Positions 1 through 11,107 of a stretch of 64,000 nt of DNA are shown in pieces. Source of the DNA: Cryptomeria japonica (taxonomy: Eukaryota; Streptophyta; Pinopsida; Cupressales; Cupressaceae); NCBI RefSeq assembly GCF_030272615.1, contig NC_081408.1:616154476-616218475 (forward strand). The letters run 5' to 3'. The notes below the pieces were generated by a model. The model did not search any database and was not told where the DNA came from. It saw only the letters and a program-made list of their open reading frames with translations. Made by a program: the position numbers and the translations under genes. Position 1 is the first letter of the stretch. The number at the start of each line of letters is the position of its first letter.

Positions 1-250
1 GGGTTTTGTTCCTCACATACCTCTATGAGATTTATTTGTATATGGTTTTCATCTCTCTTTTGGTGGAGGGTTTTTTCCCATTGGGTTTTTCTCTCTTTCC
101 CCGCTTTGTGAGAGATTTCATTGCATTGGGTTGCATGCATTTGCATTTGTACATGGGAACCTAACATGGCCTCGTAGCCGAAACCCATCTTGCTTTGCTT
201 AGTTGCATTGTAGACTTAAGTGCATTCCCCTAAGTTGCACTTAAGGGGGG
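1..250 (+). mobile_element. 3' untranslated end of an LTR retrotransposon
   Basis: No open frame is visible. The sequence is T-rich and contains the phrase GGAGGGTTTTTTCCCATTGG, which resembles the region just upstream of the 3' LTR in plant copia elements. It ends in a purine run, AAGGGGGG (243-250), directly before an LTR starting TGTTGG. That is the expected polypurine-tract/3' LTR junction. The body of the element lies to the left of the window. Confidence 0.6.
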
Positions 251-712
251 TGTTGGTATAATTAGTTATTCATGTTGGATATTATTACACCTTACTTAAG
301 TTTACTTAGGTACATGAATTTTATAGTAGGTCTAGGTATGAGACACTTGGGTGTTTGTGCCACATTGGGATAGTGTGTGTAGGAGAATTTCCACCTTTTG
401 TGGTCTTATCTTGTTGTTACATTCCACCTTCGGTGGGTGATCCACCTCATGTGGAATATTTTATTGTTTCTCCTACCTACCACACCTATTTCCTACCTAC
501 CCTTATTTCTTATTGAGCCACATGTCATGTTTGTGTGCTCACATATCCATATAGCCTTGCCTATATAAGCAGGCTCATCTACATTGTATGTAATAGTCGA
601 TGATCTAGTTGATCAGTATTTTCATCTTGATAGAATACAGTTTATTCCTATCATCTATTTTGTCTCTCTCTATTGTACTTTTCATTGAGCTCTTGATCTT
701 GGCAAAATCTCA
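251..712 (+). repeat. 3' LTR of the element entering from the left
   Basis: It starts TGTTGGTATA right after a polypurine tract and contains a TATA box about 310 bp in. The right end is placed near 712 (...AATCTCA) because antisense copia reverse transcriptase coding sequence begins by about 735. The left partner LTR is outside the window, so the end and the target duplication cannot be tested. No CCAACA terminus is visible, which makes the right boundary approximate. Confidence 0.55.
562..568 (+). promoter_or_regulatory. TATA box in LTR
   Basis: TATATAA lies in the context CCTATATAAGCAGG, about 310 bp into the LTR. This is a usual position for the U3/R promoter of a copia LTR. Confidence 0.45.
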
Positions 713-1080
713 CGGAAATAATACATATAAGTACCTTACAAATACTTGAATATCCTTTTCACTGCATTAGTCACAAATCAACTAAGGACTCCCACTAATC
801 AAGCAATTTATAATCTTGTGCAGATCATAGCATATATCAAACTCTTGACTACACTACCATAAGGTACCCATTTCACATCCTCTATCTCACTAGAAGAAAT
901 TGAATGCAACTCAATACATAAATTTGTCCCTATCATAAAAAGAACACATAATAGCCTATAATATAACATGTTAAACCTCTCCAACACTAACTTCAAATAC
1001 TTACTCTAGCCCAACCAATAAAATTTATTTATATATTTTTTAATCTTTATCCCCAAGATGTACCTAGTTACCCCTAAGTC

Positions 1081-2506
1081 TGTTGGCAACAATGCAACAA
1101 ACCGAGAAGGGGGGGGGGGGTGAGTGAATTAATTTGCACTGAAAACTTACTGAAACTTAAAGCACACAACAAAACTGATAATTAACAGTTAAAGCATGAA
1201 ACAATACCACATCAATAACACACATAACACCAAGATTTTTGACGTGGAAAACCCAGTTAAGGGAAAAACCACATTGGGAACCTACCCACAATAAGATAAT
1301 ACCCTGTTAAGAGTAAAATGGATATTACAATGGGAATGCACACACATTCAGGCACACTGCATCAAGCTCACTCCTCAAAATAAGAAACCCATAAAGGATA
1401 CAACCTTAAGGGAAGTCTCACTACCTTACAGGTAGTCTCACTAACTTACAAAAGCATTTTGACTACAATCCGGATTACATGAACTGCAAAAATAGTATCT
1501 CCATATGCTTGAGTACAATTCCAATTAAGCACATAGTCTGCTCTAGAGCACTTCTCTTCTCCTTCACACTTCTGAAAGATCAAATCACTTGTTTGCACAT
1601 CCAACTCAATCATACAATCACATATACAATGCAAACACTTCAAACATACATCTTACATAATTATTACATATATTTATACAAACCCTCAACCCATATTTCA
1701 AGGTCGGCCAAACCCTCAGTATAAATTACAAAATAATATCCTCACACGTTACAATAATACATGCGGACCAAAACAATGTCGGCTAAGACATAGTCTGGAC
1801 CCAAAACAATACTACAAATATGAAACACCTCTAGGAATTATGCCTCGATCATCCGCAACATGCTACGATCACCAAGAATGTTGCATAACAGGAAGAACAT
1901 CACCGGACAAGAAAAATCTTCAATAACGTGCACAATAGTCAATGCGGACCACCATTATGCATAAAACACAATCTAGAGACATTCACAAGCAACGCAAATT
2001 TCATCACAACAATTGCAACAACTCGGATTACCAGAGTCATCATCATTTCTCTATCGGAGCACAAGAACATCAATATAACTGCCTGTCAAACTAAAAGATT
2101 TGCTTGCAGACCTCCAAATCATGAACCACATGAGATGAGGACACACATCAATGTCCATAATACATCTCAAACATATGCAACCAAAGATATAGCAATTCCG
2201 AAGAAATACAGAGCACAAACTAGAATATCAAATAACACGAACAACTACATAACATTCTCAATACCAGATCTCATAACTCAATCAAATCATCATACAGACC
2301 TCTGCAAATGGGAATGAACCATCTACAACCAACATACCAAAAATGCTTTAAACTGCTTCAACTCATCTACAACACACAGATTAAACCAACTCATCCAATC
2401 AAATTGCAACACTGGAATACATAGAAGAAAACTTTCCAACAATCTCCTCATCAACAATCTCCACATATGTTGACATCAATGACAACACATCAACCAATAT
2501 CCAAAA
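1081..2506 (+). mobile_element. Solo LTR, family H, copy 1
   Basis: The 1426-bp block begins TGTTGGCAACAATGC and ends ...ATATCCAAAA, a one-base change from the CCAACA end seen in the second copy at 59506-60867. The 5-bp sequence AAGTC flanks it on both sides (1076-1080 and 2507-2511), so this is a real insertion. It splits the antisense copia reverse transcriptase between its YVDD region and the DLG-R-Y-LG motif. No internal domain, primer site or polypurine tract lies inside, which fits a solo LTR left by LTR-LTR recombination. A G-run (about 1109-1120) lies near the start. Short ORFs inside it are unsupported. Confidence 0.8.
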
Positions 2507-4047
2507 AAGTCCTTATCAAATTGTGCTAAAATTTGACGCTTTAAATCACAAATCAAACCATTCCCATTACCAGAAAAATAAATATCATCAACATATAGCA
2601 CAATAATAAGAACATGATCATCATCCACCTTATAGTAGATGCAATGGAATTATTTGGATTTTAGTGGTCCCAAACTTAATACAAAATGATAAACCTGTTG
2701 GTACCACATCCTAGGCGATTTCTTAATACTATACAAAGATTTATTGAACTTATAAACAAAATGTTCATTACCTTTCTCAACACAGTGTTCCAACCATGTC
2801 ATATAAATATCTTTCTTCAAATCACCATGAAGGATTTTTTTCTTCACATCCATCCTATCAATCTCAAAATCATGTGTTATATCAAGAGATAATCTAAATT
2901 GAATGGATGCTAACTTTGTTAATAGAGAGAAAATATTACCATAATATAGTCCCAAAACCTAAAAATCATCCTTCACAACTAATCACCCCTTTTACTTCTT
3001 GATTCTACCATCAAACCCTATTTTGCTTTTGAACACCCATTTATATCTAATAGGATTTCATTATTAGGCAAAGGTATTAGGTCCCATGTGTTGTTTTTCT
3101 TCAAAGTAGTAATGTCCTCATATATGACCACCTTCCAATACTAGGCATAATTCATACCCATAGCCACCTTTATAGTCCTAGCTTCACAATGTTAATGATA
3201 AAAGTAAAAATACATCTCGAATCAAAGGAAGTATACTTGTCTAGTTGTTGTCTTTGTCGAGTGGACCTCCTTGATGACTAAGATAGAGGTTTTATATCTT
3301 ATTTAAAAAAAATTAAACTATCTAATCTCTCCTCCAATTCAAATCCATTTTGAGTTTTTGATTCAACCTTCTATCTCTTTCAAGTTAGTTGAATCCCATC
3401 ATTGTTTTCATCCTTCTCTAGCTATAATATTATGGAAGAAGACTTGACTTATTTAAAGATAACACGCTGCCAATATGATCTCTCAACTACAAGGTCCCAA
3501 AGTTCATATCTTTTTATAGAAACACCATAGCCTATGAAGATACATTTTATAAATTTTTTTTCCAAATTTTACCATTTTTCCTCAATTACATGTGCATGTT
3601 CCTCACAACCAAAGATATCTCAATGAATCATTTTTGTGAAACCATACCTCCATAAGTGTCTTATCAACAAGAGTCGATGTAGAAATATATAATAAGCCAC
3701 AACAACCACTTCTATCCAAAAAAATATTCCAAACTAACCCCATTAAGCATACTCCTAGCCTTCTCCATCAATGCCATGTTCATTATTTTTGTAACTCTAT
3801 TCTACTAAGGGGTGTACAAAGCTATTTTATGAATTTCTATCCCATGTTCCTTACAAAATCTATTAAACAATTTTTTTACCATTATTAATCCTCAAAATCC
3901 TATTCTTCCTATCAATTTGATTATTTACAAGAGCCTTAAACTCTTTAATACAACTAAAGGTTTCATATTTAATTTTCATGAATTATATCCATCTGCTTCT
4001 ATGATAGTCATCAATATAAAAATATAATATACAAATTTAAAATTGAA

Positions 4048-4237
4048 AGAACTTTAACAAGACCAAATATATTAGAATGGATTAAATCTAACACCCTAGA
4101 AGATTTATGAGAACTAGAGTAAAACTGAATGTGGTTTTATTTAGAACTTTAACAAGACCAAATATATTAGAATGGATTAAATCTAATACCCTAGAAGATT
4201 TATGAGAACTAGAGTAAAACTGAATGTGGTTTTATTT
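4048..4237. repeat. 95-bp tandem duplication
   Basis: Positions 4048-4142 and 4143-4237 are near-identical head-to-tail copies. Both begin AGAACTTTAACAAGACC and end GTGGTTTTAT, with very few differences. The unit falls in the antisense copia integrase relic and looks like a local duplication rather than an element. Confidence 0.85.
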
Positions 4238-4316
4238 TTCATATACATAATGTTCATATAAATCAAATCCAAGTTTACAATCATTTGATTCCTATTGTGT
4301 CTCCACAAATAAACAC

Positions 4317-4360
4317 TTCTCTCTCTGTCTCTGTCTCTCTCTGTCTCTCTCTCTCTCTTC
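4317..4360. repeat. CT-rich microsatellite
   Basis: An imperfect (CT)n tract interrupted by GT steps is followed by a pyrimidine run. It has no coding meaning; ORFs through it are simple-sequence artefacts. Confidence 0.85.
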
Positions 4361-4611
4361 TTTTCCCCCCTTTTTCCTTGTTTCTCTTGCCCTCTTCGGT
4401 CTTTCAATGGTCGAGTTAGGAGAGACTTCAATAATCACAACAAGACATTCAAGCATCAAGGATATTATATCCTCGATGCCCCTTTCAAGGATTAGGCATT
4501 GGGGATGCCAAATGTGTATATCTCTATGCACGCTCAACACCCCCAACCCCCAACCCCTAAAAGGATACAACCCTAGCTACCACTAGGGGTGCATTTAATG
4601 CACTTATTTTC

Positions 4612-4619
4612 TATAAAAG
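4612..4619 (+). promoter_or_regulatory. TATA-like box upstream of the decayed gene unit
   Basis: TATAAAAG occurs in the context TTTTCTATAAAAGCC. It lies about 575 bp upstream of the first plausible coding start at 5187. It could be the promoter of that unit or part of an unrecognised LTR. Confidence 0.3.
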
Positions 4620-5186
4620 CCTATCTCGAGGACTCATTTGCTCACTTCATTTCTTCAGTTTGTTGGTGTGTTTCAAGTCCTCCTCATGCATTCCAAGTGA
4701 CAAAATCATTGCATCATATGTGAATTGAGCTACAGTGACCCCTAAGGTTTATCACAAGTGTTGTCGAGCTTCAGGAGTGTCCTTCATAGTTGTAGATGTA
4801 GGGTTTCTTTGCATTTTACTTTGTCTCATGGTTTTGTTTGGGTTTCTTTTCATTTTTTCTCTTTCCTTGTCCACGGTGGCATTCATGGAAGTGTCTGCAC
4901 CACCTTATTTTCCTTCTTATTGTTTTGCTTTATGTTTGGTGAGACCTTGTGATGATCTCTCTCATTCTTCCATAATGGGGAAGAGGTATGTTAGTGTTTC
5001 CTTCATTTGTTTGACCCAATGTCTCCTGCCCATTTGTGTGTGCCCTATGTTTTGTAGTAGCAATCTTGCCTAGTTTCAATTTGGTAGATTTAATAAGTGT
5101 GAACCTTCATTGAGAAATCCTTTTTCTCTCAACTGTCAATTTGAACCGGCTACAGTTTCAAGTATGTAATCTAGAATGGTAAAGCA

Positions 5187-8068
5187 ATGAGTGGACCTCA
5201 AATAGCTAAGAATCAAATCAAGAAAAATTCCAAAGTATCTATCCACAACCAAAAAGACAATGACTACTTATCGGCTCACAAAGATCAGAGAATGAACAAA
5301 GTTAAAATGGATTGGGATTCAACATTACTGATCCTTGATCTCATAGCTTTCATGGACTCTAAAAAAGATCAGGGATTCAATATCCTCAATCCCTGATTTA
5401 CACCTTACAATCAAGAGAGGATCGAGGATGTGGTATCCCCAATACCTAAAAGGTGTTGGGGATTCCACACCCTCGACCCCCCAAATAAACATGACCTATT
5501 TCTTTATTGATGGGTAGAGGGTATCTACATCCTTGATCCCTAAAATCCAAAGTGGTGCTTTCTTAGGTGGAGATAAAGGATGTCACATCCCCAACTCTCA
5601 AAGAGGGAAGTTTGGTTCTTCCAATAAGGATAGGTGTTTTAATTGTTAGGTCTATTTTCTTGAGTTGGGATAGATGTTTATTATTAGTTTTAGTTTTCCT
5701 AATTAGTTAGATTAGTGGTAGTTAGATGTTAGTTGTAGCATTGCTTTTAAGTTTGATTTATAATAAAGTGCATAAGTAGTTAAGTATAGTTGTTTTCTTT
5801 GTTATAATAATGAACTGCTCACTCAACTTTTTTTTGTGCAGAATTGGTGATTTCTCAAGAGAAGTTGGTAACCATGAAGTACAAACTTAACGGTCACCTA
5901 CCTTCGACCAAGTTGGTCTCAGTGGATAGGAATATAATTGATAAAGAATTGGGACATGTAGACTTGAAAACTTTCTTAAGGAGAATGTCAACTATATATG
6001 ACAGAACAATATGGGCTACGTCCTTGGTACATGTGGGATTGGTGCTAGCTATAGGCTTCCCAATTCGCTTGCAATCTCTAGACATGGTACTAGCTTGTGT
6101 CATTAACTACAAGTCCAATGAGAGAAGAGTGTACAACCCGCTAGGAGTGATCATCCTAGATATATCTCCTAATGCAATTGAAGTAGTATTTCACATCCCT
6201 CAACATGACCAATATTCAAAAGTCATAATAATGTGGGGAGAACAATATTATGCTAATAAAAAGAATCCAATGGATTATATCAATGACCAACTAATTAAGA
6301 AATAAAAGAAGAGCTCACAACTAGAACAAATCAAAAGGGTCCATAGAGCCTACCTGCATGTAGTTACCAGGGATTATGCCACTATCCTAAGCAGGGTGGC
6401 AAGCTTGCTAGATGTTAAGGAGCTTAAGCCGTGGATGGTCCTATTCACAAAAACCATTGCAACCAGAAGAGATTTCATTGACTAGGGAAGGATGATTAGT
6501 GACAATCTAGATGAAAAACTAGTCAAGGTGAAGAGAGATCCCAAATTTTACATGCCATCTTACTTGTTCTACCTTCTAGCTACTTAGGCCACTTACCTTA
6601 GACTGAAAAAGATAGGATCACTCACCGGTCCAAACATGAGAGATAATCATTATCCTCAATTGAATTTGGAGAGGAGAAAAAAAACCATTATACAATCAAT
6701 GACTTTTTTGTGTTTACTATCATAAGGACTCTTGAAGGAAATATTGGTAAAATATTACCGTCAAACATTGTTGCTAAAATCCAAATATTTGGGAGCTAAT
6801 TCATCCAATTCAAGAATTTCACTTATATCAGAGTAGCAAGTTGCATTATGGCCCCAAAAAAACTGACTCGGTACCCATGTGACATATTGATTGTCTTGGA
6901 GCTTGGCAGACAAGTGCCTGATTCCCACAAATTGGTGGTCAACAAACATAAATGCTTCCAGTTGCCTATAAGAGTTGAAGCTCATGCTTGCTTGGAATGA
7001 AAGAAAAAAAGAATGTCAATTTGAATTATTGGAGTTCTCTTTAAAGCCTTTGTAGATAGAGGGGAGTAAATTTGATCCCATTAGTACATTTAGAAAGGTG
7101 ATGAGGTCACATTTTAGGAACGTGCCATATATTAAACACCATTGGGCCAATTGTGTGGATGAACATGAAGTAAGAATAAGTGATCATTGTCAAATGGACT
7201 TAGACTTGTCAACCCAAGTAAAAAATATATGGATCTTGGGTGAAATAAGGGATAAAGATAGTGAAAACAGATTGCACCCACTTTACAATAAGAGAAGAAT
7301 CTTTGACATCCCTATACATAATGTGGATGAGAATCTAATAGAACCAAAATATATACAGTTACAAGCTCGAGATGTCATATACTAGACTAATGAGTGGATT
7401 AGTCATCCCTATGATATGCTCCCCATCCCATAGGTTGAAAGTAAGCCTCAATAGGAGCAAGCCAAAAAATTGAAAGATGAAAGGGCTCCCTCCACATCAA
7501 AGAAGCCACCTCCTCTGACTAACCCAATAGACTATGCAAGGGCATTCATTGAAAAAACTCCATTGAAGGTGCACAAGCAAATGAAAGGTGATAGGAGAGC
7601 TTAGGGGACTCCTTCGACAAGTGAAGAACTAACTAGGGAGAGGAAGGAAACTCCTATTGCCATTTCTATTATTGTTTCCCCATCTTTAGTCCACCAAAGA
7701 ACTAGATCTGGCAGAGCTAAAGAAAAGACAAAAGAAGTCTCTGAGGACACATCTGGTGTGTATTAAAGATTGAAGAAAGGACCACCACCAATGAGGACAA
7801 TAGCAGTCTGGTTAGAAGTGGAAGAAGTAGGCCCACAATTGTAAAGGAAGAAAAGAGTACGATTGGAGACATCAAATCTGTAGGAAGGAGTTGCTCCATC
7901 TACCCAAGCTATATGAACAAATCCTCCTCAAACAACTTCAACTGACCAAGGAGAGGTTTCATTACCATATTCTTTAGTAAAGGAGCTAGCAAAGCAAATA
8001 GTTGAACAATGACCCCAATATTCAATTCAAATTGAAGATGATACAGAAGGTGAACTGAAAAGGGTTCG
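5187..8068 (+). pseudogene. Decayed intron-containing gene-like unit of unknown family
   Basis: I do not recognise a named family. A possible first exon starts at 5187 (MSGPQIAKNQIKKNSKVS). A pyrimidine tract and GTGCAG at 5826-5841 make a good 3' splice site, and the frame is then open to 6305 with LVSVDRNIIDKELGHVDLK, LVLAIGFPIRLQSLDMVLAC and ISPNAIEVVFHIPQ. The same strand stays protein-like past stops at 6303, about 6483 and about 6585: YMPSYLFYLLAT, then in a shifted frame FIQFKNFTYIRVASC and LIVLELGRQ, then 7098-7385, then a K/E/P-rich tail to about 8068. The FHIP-, YLFYLLA- and FTYIR-type phrases remind me of TE-associated proteins in large plant genomes, possibly PMD-like, but this is not established. 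It is broken by stops and at least one frameshift. Confidence 0.45.
5822..5841 (+). other. Candidate 3' splice site
   Basis: CTCAACTTTTTTTTGTGCAG is a strong pyrimidine tract ending in AG, and the open frame starts immediately after it. The matching donor was not identified with confidence. Confidence 0.4.
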
Positions 8069-8236
8069 ATGATTAATTGATTAGAAAGAAATAGAAGTAG
8101 AATAATTAGTAATATGATGAAGAAATATGAATTTAGAAGAATAAGTAATTAATTTAACTAAATAATTAAAGAATTATTTAACTAATTAAGACGAATAATT
8201 AGTACATGATTAATGAGACATTTTTAGGTGTCTACA
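8069..8236 (-). repeat. Reversed LTR fragment, gypsy E-like family
   Basis: Read on the minus strand from 8236 it begins TGTAGACACCTAAAAATGTC. This matches the start of the gypsy E LTR at 26454 (TGTAGACACCTAAAATTGTC) and continues into similar TTAATTA-rich DNA. Only about 170 bp is present. Its end coincides with the truncated end of the gypsy A 5' LTR, which suggests an insertion and later deletion at this junction. Confidence 0.5.
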
Positions 8237-8340
8237 GGATTTATTAAGTTCATCCTCCTTTTAATTTAATGTTTGTGAAAGTTAGGCCATTTCCTATTTT
8301 ACAAAGCATAATTTGTGAAACCCTATTTTTTTTCATTACA
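8237..8340 (+). repeat. Remnant of gypsy A 5' LTR
   Basis: These 104 bp match the last part of the 3' LTR (about 14267-14372), both ending ATTACA. The rest of the LTR is missing; its place is taken by a reversed LTR fragment of another family. Confidence 0.75.
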
Positions 8341-8360
8341 TTTTGGTGACCTCGACATTC
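8341..8360 (+). other. Primer-binding site of gypsy A
   Basis: TTTTGGTGACCTCGACATTC begins directly after the LTR end. The corresponding site of gypsy B reads TTTTGGTGAACCCGACGTGA. The primer tRNA was not identified. Confidence 0.55.
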
Positions 8361-8695
8361 TTACACTTGCATTAATTCTGATTTTTCATCTTCAAATCTG
8401 ATTTGTATGCATTTTAACTTTCAAATTTTTACTCATATATCATATTTGCAATTGAATTACATAAATTTAGTGGTTAATTTCATTAAAATCCTAATTTATA
8501 ATTCTAACATTAACTTGTGGGTTGTCTAATTTTTCAAGTGTGTTTTTCAGATTTAGAGACATTCATTTCATATTTTTTTATTTAAGAGAGAAATACAAAA
8601 CAAAAAAAATTGTTTTATGCATTTGTGTGTTTACATGCTTTATATCATTGTATTGCAATAGTTAGCATTTATTTTTCAAACTTTCAAATTACTCT

Positions 8696-11107
8696 TTGCA
8701 AGACTATCGTTCCTTTGACATTTCATTCACTTATAATGATTATCCTTTCAAAGAAGTATATAGTAGAGAAGAACTTGAGGAGGCTCTTCATGGTTTCCTT
8801 TATCCTAAGTCTTATAAACCATCCTTTTGCCAAAGGTTAATTAACATAATGCGTAAGCCATTTAGTAGTGATGACTTCATCCTTACCTCTAATCATCCTC
8901 TAAATATCCAAAAACTCACAAGGATATTGTCATGCATGACAATCCACTTTATGAACCTTTACATTCTATCATTCCTATTTATGAAGAAGCTTTTGTGATA
9001 ATTCATCTCCTAAATTATCTTCTCTTTTTCATGAGGATAATTTGGTGCAAGAAGAGATTATTAACACTTCTTTTACAACTCTTCCTCTTAAAGATGAAGT
9101 TTTGACAATTGATATTGATCTTTCTCCTAAAAATATCTTAGAACAAGAGGATGATATCATAAACACCTTCCTTAATGTAACTTTACCTTCCATACATGGT
9201 ACCTCTCCTAGAGAAGAAATGTTAATGGACATTGATTTACCCCCTCCCAAATTCGGTCCTACCAATGAGGGCACAATGGTGTAAGAAGAGGTTATGAACA
9301 CTTAAAACTCTCCCTTCTAAGGATGAAGCTTTGAAGAATTATGTTTATCCTAACATGTACCTTCCCCATGAGGACCATTTGGTGCAAGTGGATGATAGTG
9401 TAGCTACCTTTCCTAGTGATACCATACCCTTTTTTCATTTTAATGGATTTTATACTAGAGATGAAACATGAATGAGTCATGTTTGTCCTTCTCCTAAGTA
9501 TTATCTTACCCATAAAGATACTTTGGCACAAGATGATGAAATCATTAGCGATTTCCTTGATGCTCTCCCTTATATATACGTATCCTTGTAGAACAAAGAG
9601 ATTAATCAAGTCAATACCATTCATGTTTCCATTTATGAGAAGCCTACACCCAAGAAACCTCCTAACATCTCAAAAGTTGCAAGATACATGTGTGAAAGAG
9701 GTGCTTTGGAAAGGCAACTAGAACAAAAATATGGTTTCAAAATACAACAAACATTTAATGCTTGCATAAAAAAGAAGGATCCCAATGTTCTTCTCACTTC
9801 CCCTCTCCCCCCCCCCCCCCCATCTTAATCGAAATGTTGATAAGGGACCTAATCTTGTTCAAAAAATCCATGATATGTTAACTAAGATTTGCCTTTGGGA
9901 CTTGATTCAAACTTCACCTTCATACCATAAGTTGATTCAAGAAGCCTTTCATAAGGTGGTTCCTCATCCTTCTTCTAAACCAAAGGATATTACATTCTCA
10001 AAAGATGAATTGCGTTCTATAGAGGTAAAAAGTAGAGATGATCCCCTTATGATTACTCCCCGCATTTATAAACAAAACATAAGAGGTACCTTAATTGATA
10101 GTAGGTTAGCACTTAACATTTGTTGTGTTGACTTATTAGACAAGCTAAATTGGGATCATTCTTCTATTCAACCCGACCCTCTTTATGTTCATTGCTTTGA
10201 TAATGTTCTTAGAGAGTCACTTGGTATGGTCATATTACCTATCAAAGTAGGACCCGTGACTTTACCTACTCCTATTCATGTCATTCCCAACCATCTTAAT
10301 TATAGCCTTCTTCTAGGTAAACCGTGGATTCATGCTATGAAAGCAGTCCCTTCTACTCACACAGTCAAGGCTGATTCTAATCATTATGATTTTGTTCATG
10401 ATGAAGTAGGATGCATTTCTCCCCTTAATAATATGATTCCTTCAACAAAACAATATCCTATCAATGATGCTTCCTTAGCAAAAAATTGGGGTACATTAGA
10501 CTTTATACCTTCTTTCAATGGGTATAAGGTCCCTCAATCTAAGAAGGAAGCCTTGAAGGAGCCTTGTGTGTCATTCATCCAAACTTATTCTAGATCAGTT
10601 CCCACCCCTCCTAACAACGCGTCTTGATGATAATGAAGGCTCTTTAGATTTTGATACTAGGAATGAACCCCCTCCTCTAGACATTTCAACATCTACACAG
10701 GAATAAAATGGACATGGTTTAGGATGTGTGCAACATAGTTTCAACTGTTATGAGAAATCTACATCACACTTTTCCAAAAAAGGTCTAGGTTTCCAAAGTC
10801 TTTTGTCAACATCCCCTTCCCCATTGACTAATACATCTATGTCTTCTTACGATTTCTCATCACAACAAGAGAGTATTTTATATGAGCTTCTTAAAGCCAA
10901 CTTGATTACTCGCCCTTTAAAAAATCAAGGAAATAATTGTAAGAAACATCAACACAATCCTTCCTTTTGCAAGTATCATCAAATCCCTGGCTATGCCACT
11001 AATGAATGCCATGATTTAGTGGATAAAATTCAACAATTTATTGTAATTGGTACCATTCAAATACTAGATGACAATGAGTTGGACTCTGATCTTATTCATT
11101 CTACATA
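8696..11107 (+). pseudogene. Gypsy A gag-protease-like ORF, decayed
   Basis: The first part (8696-9620) encodes acidic repeats of the type SPKNILEQEDDIINTFLN, matching the N-terminal repeats of the gypsy B ORF. The longest open piece (9785-10627, 280 aa) carries a retropepsin-like domain: LIDSRLALNICCVDLLDKL, where D-S-R stands where D-x-G is expected, and later LLLGKPWIH, the second conserved LLG-x-PW motif. A shifted piece (10728-11108) holds FCKYHQIPGYATNEC, a C-x2-H type finger like those in Tat-lineage gag proteins, followed by LVDKIQQFI. Stops and frameshifts separate the pieces, and loss of the catalytic-site glycine also argues for a dead protein. Confidence 0.7.

Larger units (their letters stand above)
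713..4240 (-). pseudogene. Ty1/copia pol relic (integrase and reverse transcriptase)
   Basis: Read on the minus strand from right to left. Integrase-like fragments span about 4180-3700, including FCKEHGIEIHKIALYTP followed by stops. The start of the reverse transcriptase follows (LDITHDFEIDRMDVKKKILHG type, 2955-2650), with the catalytic YVDD box near 2595 (VLYVDDIYFSG). After an interruption the frame resumes at 1080 with DLGVTRYILGIKI and ends near 735 with VPYGSVVKSLIYAMICTR and a VKRIFKYL-like segment. This order is that of a copia polyprotein. Many stops and frameshifts are present, so it is dead. The break at 1081-2506 is a later LTR insertion. The 713 end abuts the LTR of another element and the 4240 end fades into AT-rich DNA. 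Confidence 0.8.
4241..5186. other. Unassigned AT-rich stretch with a possible promoter
   Basis: Apart from a CT microsatellite and a TATA-like box I recognise no gene here. Phrases of the type TATCCTCGATGCCCC / ATTGGGGATGCC occur near 4460-4510 and return, altered, at 5310-5600, so part of this may be a degenerate local repeat. ORFs of 60-112 codons across 4735-5073 are hydrophobic, low-complexity readings of T-rich DNA and are not accepted as genes. Confidence 0.4.

Noticed and set aside
1479-2317. ORFs of 81 and 129 codons on the plus strand
   Set aside because: They lie wholly inside a solo LTR and are composition artefacts with no domain; the second LTR copy does not keep them.
4735-5073. 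Hydrophobic ORF resembling a membrane protein
   Set aside because: T-rich low-complexity DNA read as Phe/Leu/Ser; no start context or homologous phrase supports it.
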